Below the pieces are notes generated by a model that did not search any database, was not told the DNA's origin, and saw only the letters and a program-made list of their open reading frames with translations. A DNA stretch of 6,978 nt, taken from positions 1-6,978 of the forward strand of contig JABIFK010000867.1 of the NCBI GenBank assembly GCA_018650745.1. The letters run 5' to 3'. Position 1 is the stretch's first letter, and every line of letters begins with the position of its first letter. Shown piece by piece: positions 1-5,713 of this stretch. The translations under genes were made by a program, and so were the position numbers. The stretch is from Candidatus Latescibacterota bacterium. Its GTDB lineage: Bacteria > Latescibacterota > UBA2968.

Positions 1-362
1 AAGACTACACCTCAGGTCGTCACTTTGAAGACGCCGTCTCCTACTCTTTTTATCCTATTGACCTGCACGACAAAGACGGCATCAAACCCAAACCTCTCGA
101 GCCAGGTACAACACCCACCATTCCCTTGCGCGCACTCATTCCCAAAGACAGCAAAAACCTACTCGTTGCCGGACGCTGTGTGAGCAGTGACCGCCTCGCC
201 AACTCAGCAATGCGCGTACAAGCCTCCAGCATGGGCATGGGCCAAGCAGCAGGCGCTGCCGCTGCACTCGCTGTGCGTCTTGAGACCACCCCATTAGACA
301 CACCTCTTCAAGACTTGCACAACCTGCTCCAAGAACACGGTGCCATTGTTCCCAAAAAATAA
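1..362 (+). CDS. FAD-dependent oxidoreductase, C-terminal part (5' end outside window)
   Basis: The open frame enters from the left edge (codons in phase with position 3) and ends at TAA 360-362, giving about 119 C-terminal residues. The stretch reading IPLRALIPKDSKNLLVAGRC, followed by VSSDRLANSAMRVQ and MGMGQAAGAAAALAV, is the typical end of the PF12831 'FAD-dependent oxidoreductase' family. In that family the AGR-x-(I/V)-S segment and the following R-V-Q and G-Q-A-A-G-x-A-A motif close the FAD-binding domain around the cofactor. The preceding FYPIDLHDKDG also fits the family, where a Y-x-I-D-x-H segment occurs. The dinucleotide-binding GxGxxG motif would lie upstream, outside the window. 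The substrate is unknown; such proteins are often found with sugar or secondary-metabolite catabolism genes. Family assignment is firm and the specific role is not known. Confidence 0.88.
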   Translation, partial: DYTSGRHFEDAVSYSFYPIDLHDKDGIKPKPLEPGTTPTIPLRALIPKDSKNLLVAGRCVSSDRLANSAMRVQASSMGMGQAAGAAAALAVRLETTPLDTPLQDLHNLLQEHGAIVPKK

Positions 363-507
363 ACGGCCCAACCAAAAACGACATAACGCGAGATTGGAAC
401 ATCGTTTACTTCCAAACGTTCATCAATGAACCGCAACATATTCAGATACTGATTATCCTGAATAAACATCCACAACAGCAGGAATACTCATAAAAGGAAA
501 CAAATCA
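363..507. other. Intergenic region with overlapping small inverted repeats
   Basis: This 145-base gap holds no convincing gene. It contains three short perfect inverted repeats: TTGGAA-N10-TTCCAA (394-415), CGTTT-N6-AAACG (403-418) and GTTCA-TCAA-TGAAC (418-431). None is followed by a T-run, so none is a convincing intrinsic terminator. They could be operator-like sites or RNA structure ahead of the DUF5069 gene. No clear -35/-10 pair was found. The AAGGAAA at 494-500 lies seven bases before ATG 508 and is the ribosome binding site of the next gene. Confidence 0.4.
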
Positions 508-939
508 ATGGAAGCAAAAGACCTCAGCACAGACTTTCCACGCAGCCCCCGCGAAACAGTAGGCGGTTATGTTGTTGCTGGACGCACATTGGATAAGTGT
601 CGCGCCCAGATCAACAACAGCATAGGTGACTATCACTTTGACTGCCCGCTCGACAACGTATTCTTCGACTTTGCTGAAATCACCGCTGAAGATTTCAAAA
701 ATTATGTGGCCACAGGTGCAAGTGACGACGAAGTGGGACAATGGATTCAAGACAACGCCAAAAAACGCGACAAAATTGACATCATCAAATGGAACAACAA
801 AATGCGAGGCATGCGCATCAGTGAAATGCCTGATCCATTGCAAGAGTTCCTCGAAGGATATATTCCAGAATTCATTCCTCAAAATAAAATTGTCTATGTT
901 TGGTTTGACGTCTACGACATTGAAGAAGATCGAATTTAA
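508..939 (+). CDS. DUF5069 domain-containing protein
   Basis: This is a complete 143-residue protein with no signal peptide or membrane segment, so probably cytoplasmic. The N-terminal DLSTDFPRSPRETVGGYVV and the following LDKCRA and YHFDCPLDN segments match the pattern I know for DUF5069 (PF16798): a D-F-P-R-S-P-R-E start, a conserved 'DK.RA' helix, then a 'G.YHF.CPLD' turn. The whole protein is about the usual family length, so it is one domain. The rest alternates acidic helices with a C-terminal aromatic strand (IVYVWFDVYDIEEDRI). ATG 508 is supported by AAGGAAA seven bases upstream. The gene stands alone, 145 bases after the oxidoreductase gene and with a terminator downstream. The biochemical function of the family is not known to me, and no catalytic residues can be named. 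Confidence 0.85.
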   Translation: MEAKDLSTDFPRSPRETVGGYVVAGRTLDKCRAQINNSIGDYHFDCPLDNVFFDFAEITAEDFKNYVATGASDDEVGQWIQDNAKKRDKIDIIKWNNKMRGMRISEMPDPLQEFLEGYIPEFIPQNKIVYVWFDVYDIEEDRI

Positions 940-964
940 CGTGTTTGAAGTTTAACCCATACAC

Positions 965-998
965 GTAGGGGCAGGCCCCCGTGCCTGCCCTTTCCCCC
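965..998. repeat. G+C-rich palindromic element, dispersed-repeat type
   Basis: Arms GGGCAGGC (969-976) and GCCTGCCC (983-990) are perfectly complementary around the six-base loop CCCCGT. The flanking GTAGGGG and TTTCCCCC add further partial pairing. The element is much richer in G+C than its surroundings and sits in intergenic DNA just after a stop codon. Elements beginning GTAGGGGC followed by a G+C palindrome occur in many copies in several bacterial groups, to my recollection Poribacteria, Chloroflexi and cyanobacteria. Only one copy is in this window, so repeat status is inferred from its form. It could also act as an RNA hairpin protecting the DUF5069 transcript end. Confidence 0.55.
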
Positions 999-1066
999 GA
1001 TACAATCAGGCATCCACAGCAGGTTGCCCCAACAGTTTAAAGCTTTTACGGATTGCATAAATCAAT

Positions 1067-1115
1067 AAGCCGCCCGGTTCATCAGTGAACCGAGCGGCTT
1101 TTCTTTTGCTTTTTA
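1067..1115 (+). terminator. Strong rho-independent terminator
   Basis: The arm GCCGCCCGGTTCA (1069-1081) pairs with TGAACCGAGCGGC (1086-1098), with one C-A mismatch and a four-base TCAG loop. Two more A-T pairs extend the base (1067-1068 with 1099-1100). A T-rich tract, TTTTCTTTTGCTTTTT, follows at once. This is a classical intrinsic terminator for rightward transcription. It lies 128 bases after the DUF5069 stop codon and 60 bases before the dioxygenase start, so it separates the two genes. The T-run is on the + strand only, so leftward termination is not supported. Confidence 0.88.
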
Positions 1116-1124
1116 ATCCTTTTC

Positions 1125-1138
1125 ATACAATTTTGTAT
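1125..1138. promoter_or_regulatory. Palindrome ATACAA-TT-TTGTAT, possible operator
   Basis: A perfect 6+6 inverted repeat with a two-base spacer lies between the terminator and the dioxygenase start, 37 bases before ATG 1176. Its size and place suit a dimeric repressor site or overlap with a promoter. No convincing -35/-10 pair can be assigned around it. An A+T-rich palindrome of this length may also arise by chance. Confidence 0.3.
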
Positions 1139-1175
1139 CACGTTTTAGAATTTCACCTTTTCCCAAGGTTTCGCA

Positions 1176-1949
1176 ATGACCATTCAACCTACAAACAGCG
1201 CACTGGGCGCAATCGTCCAAGACATCGACTTATCTCAAACACGCGACAGCGAAACCGTTTCCGAATTACAAAACGCATTTTACGAATACAGCCTGCTCAT
1301 CTTTAGCGACCAAACCCTCACCGAAGATGAGCAGGTATGTTTCTCCAAACATTTCTGCAATCCAGAACCCCATCCCACCAACGCAAAAAATCGCGGCGCT
1401 CGCCCCGAAATCACCATCATCTCCAACACCGATGACGGTGCCCTCGGCAATGCCGAAGTCCACTTTCACGCCGACCTCATCTTCTTACCCAACCCAGGCA
1501 CCGTTTCCATTCTCTATTGCGCCGAAACACCCACCCAAGGTGGCGACACCTATTGGACAGGTAACAGTACCGCTTATAATGTGCTTGATGACGACATGAA
1601 ACAACGCCTCGAAGGTCTCGAAATTGCCTATGTCCACGCACGCCCCGAGTACAATCCCCCAGAACCGCCTCGTCATCCAATAGTTCTCACACATCCCGAC
1701 ACCGGTCGCAAAAGCTTGTATTTTTCGCCCAATCATGCCAAATGGGTCGAGGGGCTTTCCAAATCAGAAAGCGATGAGACGATCACTTTCTTAACACACT
1801 ATCTCACACAAGAGAAATTCATCCACTGCCACCACTGGCAACCCAATGACCTCGTAATGTGGGATAATCGCAGTACGATGCATCGGCGAGATAGCTTTGA
1901 TAATGCACAGCGGCGTGTCATGAAACGCACCCAAGCTGTTTCAAAATAG
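1176..1949 (+). CDS. TauD/TfdA-family Fe(II)/2-oxoglutarate-dependent dioxygenase
   Basis: This is a complete 257-residue soluble enzyme of the TauD/TfdA family (PF02668), which hydroxylates a substrate while converting 2-oxoglutarate to succinate and CO2. The iron-binding facial triad is visible: H98-x-D100 in VHFHADLIF and the distal H236 in NRSTMHRRD. R251, fifteen residues after H236, matches the spacing of the 2-oxoglutarate-binding arginine of E. coli TauD (H255/R270). GGDTYW (residues 122-127) supplies the usual threonine of the cosubstrate site. The N-terminal ALGAIVQDIDLS and LLIFSDQTLTEDEQV segments are typical of the family. The protein is shorter than the roughly 280 residues of TauD, and a cysteine (C61) replaces the glycine that usually follows phenylalanine near residue 60. 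AAGGT (1165-1169) lies six bases before ATG 1176. The gene is monocistronic, and its substrate (taurine, another sulfonate, an aryloxy acid or other) cannot be told. Confidence 0.9.
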   Translation: MTIQPTNSALGAIVQDIDLSQTRDSETVSELQNAFYEYSLLIFSDQTLTEDEQVCFSKHFCNPEPHPTNAKNRGARPEITIISNTDDGALGNAEVHFHADLIFLPNPGTVSILYCAETPTQGGDTYWTGNSTAYNVLDDDMKQRLEGLEIAYVHARPEYNPPEPPRHPIVLTHPDTGRKSLYFSPNHAKWVEGLSKSESDETITFLTHYLTQEKFIHCHHWQPNDLVMWDNRSTMHRRDSFDNAQRRVMKRTQAVSK

Positions 1950-2127
1950 CCGAAATGATTTGAAGCCCCTTGCCCTCTAAAACAATCCTAAAGCCCCCGG
2001 CAATGAATGACCGGGCGGGAACATCACAGCCCCCCCCCTCTCCTTCAATCTTGAAACCCTTAGACAACTTTTTTTATCTAATCCTTGAGCGGTTATTTTC
2101 TGCCCGCCACTTTTTCTTAAAAAGTCC
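1950..2127. other. Intergenic leader of the vWA/PP2C/kinase operon, with nine-C run
   Basis: No gene is visible here. The stretch holds a short G+C stem (CCCGG 1996-2000 with CCGGG 2011-2015, ten-base loop) without an adjacent T-run. It also holds a run of nine Cs (2030-2038) inside a pyrimidine tract, and a seven-T run (2069-2075). From about 2060 onward it becomes A+T-rich, as expected ahead of a promoter. CTTTTT-CTT-AAAAAG (2110-2124) is a weak inverted repeat directly upstream of the TATAAT box. Confidence 0.4.
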
Positions 2128-2133
2128 TATAAT
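2128..2133 (+). promoter_or_regulatory. Perfect TATAAT -10 box of the triad operon
   Basis: TATAAT lies 30 bases before the vWA start codon, in A+T-rich DNA, and is the only consensus -10 hexamer in this gap. At 16-18 base spacing the upstream hexamers (around 2104-2111, CCGCCACT) do not resemble TTGACA. There is no extended TG motif either. If real, it would be a -10-driven or activator-dependent promoter with a leader of about 23 bases. This is inference from position and match alone. Confidence 0.4.
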
Positions 2134-2151
2134 TAGGTCACATATTCCCTC

Positions 2152-2158
2152 AAGGAGA
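2152..2158 (+). promoter_or_regulatory. Ribosome binding site AAGGAGA of the vWA gene
   Basis: AAGGAGA ends five bases before ATG 2164. It is the strongest Shine-Dalgarno sequence in the window and fixes the start of the first triad gene. The two downstream genes rely on overlap with the preceding gene and have weaker or no sites. Confidence 0.75.
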
Positions 2159-2163
2159 TACGC

Positions 2164-2835
2164 ATGTCTGAAGAACCCAAATTGGAAGAAATTGAATTTG
2201 CCGAAAATCCCGAACCGCGTTGCCCATGTGTTTTATTGCTCGACACATCTGGTTCTATGTCTGGTTCGGCCATCAACGCATTAAACGAAGGGCTACAAAC
2301 TTTTAAAAATGCCCTCACAGAAGATGGATTGGCTTCTCGGCGCGTGGAAATTGCCATTGTCACCTTTGACAGCAAAGTCAACGTCGTGCAAGACTTTGTC
2401 ACAGCCGATCAGTTTGAACCCACAACTTTAAGTGCAGGGGGTGCCACAGCGATGGGCACGGGCATTGTCACAGGCTTGGACATGGTGCAAAACAGAAAAA
2501 CACAATACCGCGAAAACGGTATCACCTATTACCGGCCTTGGATATTTATGATCACCGATGGCGAACCTCAGGGCGAAGCCAATGATATTATCGACCAAGC
2601 ATCTCAGCGCATTAAAACAGAAGAAGAAAACAAAAGTGCGGCCTTTTTTGCAGTGGGTGTAGAAGGCGCCAACATGGAAAAGTTACAAAGCATTGCCGCG
2701 CGTGCCCCAGTGAAACTCAACGGGCTCAACTTTGGAGAAATGTTTGTATGGCTCTCTGCCAGTATGCAACGCGTATCACACTCTAAGGTAGACGAACAAG
2801 TTGATCTGCCACCATTGGGCTGGGGAACTGTTTGA
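2164..2835 (+). CDS. TerY-like von Willebrand factor A (vWA) domain protein
   Basis: This is a complete 223-residue, single-domain cytoplasmic protein with no signal peptide or membrane helix. The vWA fold is shown by its complete MIDAS metal site: D27-T-S29-G-S31 after the hydrophobic strand PCVLLLDTSGSM, T95 in AGGATAMGTG, and D132 in IFMITDGEP. Late strand AAFFAVGVEGA (159-169) and the C-terminal DLPPLGWGTV fit the TerY-like subgroup, which usually ends with an L-P-P-x-x-W motif. In known TerY-P triads this protein is encoded with a PP2C phosphatase and a kinase and is thought to act as a metal-dependent adaptor or kinase target. The same two partners follow here. The stop codon TGA (2833-2835) shares its last base with the next start codon. 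A direct tellurite role is not implied, because no other ter gene is visible. Confidence 0.92.
   Translation: MSEEPKLEEIEFAENPEPRCPCVLLLDTSGSMSGSAINALNEGLQTFKNALTEDGLASRRVEIAIVTFDSKVNVVQDFVTADQFEPTTLSAGGATAMGTGIVTGLDMVQNRKTQYRENGITYYRPWIFMITDGEPQGEANDIIDQASQRIKTEEENKSAAFFAVGVEGANMEKLQSIAARAPVKLNGLNFGEMFVWLSASMQRVSHSKVDEQVDLPPLGWGTV
2822..2826 (+). promoter_or_regulatory. GGGGA ribosome binding site deciding the PP2C start
   Basis: GGGGA within the end of the vWA gene lies eight bases before ATG 2835. That spacing favours ATG 2835 over the in-frame TTG at 2832. It also suggests translational coupling through the shared TGATG stop/start. Confidence 0.5.
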
Positions 2836-3662
2836 TGAATGGTGTAGAACAACAAGCAGTCAGACCCGGTCCATCACTCAGTAGATGGAAAGTCTCATCG
2901 ACATCGGTGTGTGGCAGCAGCCATGAAAAATTGGGCACCCCCTGTCAAGACGCATCCTTTTGGTCTGTTCAAGAGAATAACATTTTTTTTGCGGCAGTTG
3001 CCGATGGTGCAGGCTCCGCCTCTCGCAGTGATGTAGGGGCACAAATCGCATCGCAAACAGCCGTTGAGGCACTCAAGGCCGAAACCAACTTAGAAAACAG
3101 ATTGCTCAAGAACCCCAGAACATTCAAAACCGTTCTTGTCAAAGCACTCAAATCTGCTTTACGCGCCGTAAAAGAAGAGGCCAAAACACAAGGTATTAAA
3201 CCCCGCGAATTGGCCTCTACACTCATAGTTGTCATCGCCACACCTAAGGTCGTTGCCACGGCACAAATAGGCGATGGCGCAGCCGTCATACAAACACAGA
3301 ACAATGAGCTCATCGCCCTAACAACGCCCGACAACGGCGAATACGTCAACCAAACCACCTTCCTCATTTCACCCAAAGCAATCAGCACTGCACAACTGCA
3401 CATCTGGCATGGCCCACCCACCCACATCGCGCTCTTTTCCGATGGCCTCCAAATGTTGGCCCTGCAAATGCCCTTTGGCAAACCACATGCTCCGTTCTTC
3501 TCTCCGCTTTTTGCATTCATTTCTAAAGCAGGTGCAACAGCTCAGGCACAGCTCACATCTTTTTTGCAATCACCTCGCGTAAAAGAACGCACCGACGACG
3601 ATCTAACCCTCCTGCTTGCAGCTCTACAAGACGACACACATGAAACTGAGAACCAAATATAA
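2835..3662 (+). CDS. PP2C-family protein serine/threonine phosphatase
   Basis: This is a complete 275-residue soluble phosphatase of the PP2C_2 type (PF13672), which removes phosphate from Ser/Thr with two metal ions. The motifs appear in order: G27-S-S-H30 with PCQDA (Q38-D39), the metal-binding AVADGAGSA (D57-G58), ASTLIV (S128-T129), AQIGDGAAVI (G146-D147), FSDGL (D203-G204) and TDDDLTLLLA (D254-D256). All acidic metal ligands expected of an active enzyme are present. There is no membrane segment. ATG 2835 overlaps the vWA stop by one base. The gene ends inside the kinase gene with a 23-base overlap, so the three proteins are probably made in fixed proportion. The likely job is to reverse phosphorylation by the neighbouring kinase, acting on the kinase itself, the vWA protein or a common target. 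The role follows from context; the family is certain. Confidence 0.93.
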   Translation: MNGVEQQAVRPGPSLSRWKVSSTSVCGSSHEKLGTPCQDASFWSVQENNIFFAAVADGAGSASRSDVGAQIASQTAVEALKAETNLENRLLKNPRTFKTVLVKALKSALRAVKEEAKTQGIKPRELASTLIVVIATPKVVATAQIGDGAAVIQTQNNELIALTTPDNGEYVNQTTFLISPKAISTAQLHIWHGPPTHIALFSDGLQMLALQMPFGKPHAPFFSPLFAFISKAGATAQAQLTSFLQSPRVKERTDDDLTLLLAALQDDTHETENQI

Positions 3663-5658
3663 AGGGGAATCTGTTGCCCTTGATACCAATAAAGTCTTAG
3701 GCACTGGAGGAGAGGCCAAAGTCTTTGCTGTGCATCAAAAACCCAATCTTGTTGCAAAGATCTATCACAAACCCACCAAAAAACGCGTTCAAAAACTCAA
3801 CATCATGCATGCCAATCCCCCCGGCGATCCCATGGCAAGCTTGGGCCACATCTCCATTGCATGGCCAGTTGATCTCCTACAAACCACCGACCCCGTTCCA
3901 AAAGTGGTCGGTTTTCTCATGCTCAATGTCTCGGGTATGAGCAGCATTCTCAACTTTTACAATCCACAAATCCGTCGCAAAGAATGCCCCCTCTTCAATT
4001 ACAAATATCTACACCGCACAGCCCGCAACTTGGCAACCGCCGTACGTGCACTCCATAGTCGCGACTATGTCATTGGCGACATCAACGAATCCAACATCCT
4101 CGTCTCTGATTCATCTCTTGTCACCGTTGTCGATACCGATTCCTTTCAGGTCACCGATCCAAATACGGGAAACATCCATCGCTGCCCTGTTGGCAAACCG
4201 GAATACACACCGCCCGAACTTCAAGGTGTCACATTTTCTCAAGCAGATCGACAACTCTATCACGACCAATTCGGTTTGGCCGTACTCATCTTCCAACTTC
4301 TTATGGAAGGCTTTCATCCTTTTACTGGCGTCTACAAAGGCAAAGGCGATCCCCCTCCGATAGAAGATCGCATTGCAAGTGGTCATTTTCCATATCGCAA
4401 ACGTTGGCACCGGCCCTACGAACCCAGCCCGTTGTCGCCAGAAATCGATATTCTGCACCCAGACCTGAAATACCTCTTCATGCGTTGCTTCGAAACAGGA
4501 CACAAAAAACCCAAACGCCGCCCCGATGCTCAGGCGTGGATTGATGCACTCACAAAGTCAGAGGACGCGCTGATAGAATGTGCCCAAAACAAACAACACC
4601 TCTATGGCAAACATTTAAGAAATTGCCCGTGGTGCGAGCGAACAACGCGCTTAAGCGGCCGTGACCCATTTCCCTCTTCGCAAACCATTCACAAAGGTTT
4701 GCCACAGCCTATTGCGCCTCCCAAACAAAAATCTATTACCCCTCTCAAACCCCAAAAAGCACCATCTGTGCCCCAGTCGTCTTCATCCAGCACGGTGACA
4801 TCTGGCTACACACCAAAGTCAAAAAAATGGGTCTTGGGTCTCGCACTCTTTTTTATAGGCGCCTGGCTTCTTACAAAGGTAGAAATCACACGCCCAACCC
4901 TCACCATGCCCAAACTGCCAGAATGGACCGCAGAAGAAACACTGGACCCCATACCGGTGCCACAAATAGACCAATCAGAAAAAACATCCACTATCGAAAA
5001 TGAAACACCACTCATACCTGAACCATTTAAAGAACTGCTCAATCGCTTTCAAGCTTTGGACAATCCCAATCTATCCGATCAAGACTTACTGGAACGCTAT
5101 CCAAAGTTTCTCGCTGATTTTTACAATCACCCAGAAGCCAAAGACTATCTTGAATATGTCAAAGATCGATGGGAGAACTTATCCTTTGCTCAAATCACAG
5201 ACGCCTATCAAAATTTCCAAGAAAACCCAAGCAAAAAAACTGTAACTACTTTATTGGAAACCTCAACAACATATCTCAAAAACCAAAGTAAGAGACAATC
5301 GGCAGCCACACATACACAAAGATTTTCCAAATGGCATTTGGACACCGCAACACGTCCCATACAATTAATCATTGATCAGGGGCAAAAACTCTACGTTCAA
5401 GTCATCCACAACGACAACATATATGTAGAAACCAAAAGGTTGGGCAGTTTCACGTCCATCACAGTGCCCCATTATAGATCGTCTGACAGACTCATCATCA
5501 AAGGATATCAAGACGACCGATTTGACGATACGCAACTGGATCAAACGCTCAGCATAAACAGCTTCAAAGGCAATCACAACCTCACCCTATCCGACCAGAG
5601 AGGCACAGTTAATGTGCAGGTTGTATTTGAGGATTACCCTAAAAAACCACCGATGTAA
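3640..5658 (+). CDS. COG4248-like membrane-anchored Ser/Thr protein kinase with C2-like outer domain
   Basis: This is a 672-residue kinase starting at ATG 3640. That start gives MKLRTKYKGESVAL, the usual family beginning; an in-frame TTG at 3616 is less likely. Kinase domain, about 15-305: glycine loop GTGGEAKVF (21-29), K40 in VAKIYHKP, GFLMLNVSG (91-99) with FYNPQIRR as in COG4248 kinases, catalytic D147 and N152 in VIGDINESNILV, metal-binding D165 in DTDSFQ, TPPE (190-193), D209 and R293/R294. The residue before D147 is glycine, so it is a non-RD kinase. Residues 314-332 hold C314, H320, H325, C329 and C332 (HLRNCPWCER), a probable zinc knuckle. A Pro/Ser-rich linker (350-395) leads to one transmembrane helix (397-412) preceded by KSKK, which puts the kinase inside. 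Residues 413-672 lie outside: an acidic linker, a helical part (460-550) and a beta-rich end (565-665) resembling C2. It overlaps the PP2C gene by 23 bases. The ligand is unknown. Confidence 0.9.
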   Translation: MKLRTKYKGESVALDTNKVLGTGGEAKVFAVHQKPNLVAKIYHKPTKKRVQKLNIMHANPPGDPMASLGHISIAWPVDLLQTTDPVPKVVGFLMLNVSGMSSILNFYNPQIRRKECPLFNYKYLHRTARNLATAVRALHSRDYVIGDINESNILVSDSSLVTVVDTDSFQVTDPNTGNIHRCPVGKPEYTPPELQGVTFSQADRQLYHDQFGLAVLIFQLLMEGFHPFTGVYKGKGDPPPIEDRIASGHFPYRKRWHRPYEPSPLSPEIDILHPDLKYLFMRCFETGHKKPKRRPDAQAWIDALTKSEDALIECAQNKQHLYGKHLRNCPWCERTTRLSGRDPFPSSQTIHKGLPQPIAPPKQKSITPLKPQKAPSVPQSSSSSTVTSGYTPKSKKWVLGLALFFIGAWLLTKVEITRPTLTMPKLPEWTAEETLDPIPVPQIDQSEKTSTIENETPLIPEPFKELLNRFQALDNPNLSDQDLLERYPKFLADFYNHPEAKDYLEYVKDRWENLSFAQITDAYQNFQENPSKKTVTTLLETSTTYLKNQSKRQSAATHTQRFSKWHLDTATRPIQLIIDQGQKLYVQVIHNDNIYVETKRLGSFTSITVPHYRSSDRLIIKGYQDDRFDDTQLDQTLSINSFKGNHNLTLSDQRGTVNVQVVFEDYPKKPPM

Positions 5659-5713
5659 TCACAAAAAATTGGACAGCTAATGTATAGCAAAAGAATTTAA
5701 ATATCCAAACAGG
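5659..5713. other. Short intergenic region between convergent genes
   Basis: Fifty-five A+T-rich bases separate the kinase stop from the stop of the leftward gene. The only inverted repeat seen is GCTA-N5-TAGC near 5678-5690, too weak for a terminator. No intrinsic terminator was found for either gene. Confidence 0.5.

Noticed and set aside
505..882. Leftward open frame of 125 codons opposite the DUF5069 gene
   Set aside because: The + strand protein matches a known family along its full length. The opposite frame has no recognisable motif.
1996..2015. CCCGG/CCGGG stem after the dioxygenase gene as a terminator
   Set aside because: The stem is only five pairs with a ten-base loop, and the next T-run is more than 50 bases away.
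2044..2075. TTCAA-TC-TTGAA followed by a seven-T run as a terminator
   Set aside because: The two-base loop is too small to form, the stem is A+T-rich, and the T-run starts 14 bases after it.
2085..2090. TTGAGC as the -35 box for the TATAAT at 2128
   Set aside because: The spacing is 37 bases, far beyond the 16-18 bases needed.
2832..2834. TTG as an alternative start of the PP2C gene
   Set aside because: ATG 2835 directly follows it, has a better spacing to GGGGA, and forms a typical stop/start overlap.
2969..3520. Long leftward open frame of 183 codons opposite the PP2C gene
   Set aside because: It is a shadow of a gene with a complete PP2C motif set on the + strand, and its translation shows no recognisable domain.
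3616..3618. TTG as an alternative start of the kinase gene
   Set aside because: It would add eight residues (MQLYKTTH) unlike the family start. ATG 3640 gives the usual M-x-L-R-T beginning.
2164..5658. Calling the triad a tellurite resistance operon
   Set aside because: Only the TerY-like adaptor and its phosphatase and kinase partners are present. No TerB, TerC, TerD, TerE or TerZ gene is in the window.
5678..5690. GCTA-N5-TAGC between the convergent genes as a bidirectional terminator
   Set aside because: A four-pair A+T-containing stem without a proper T-run is too weak.
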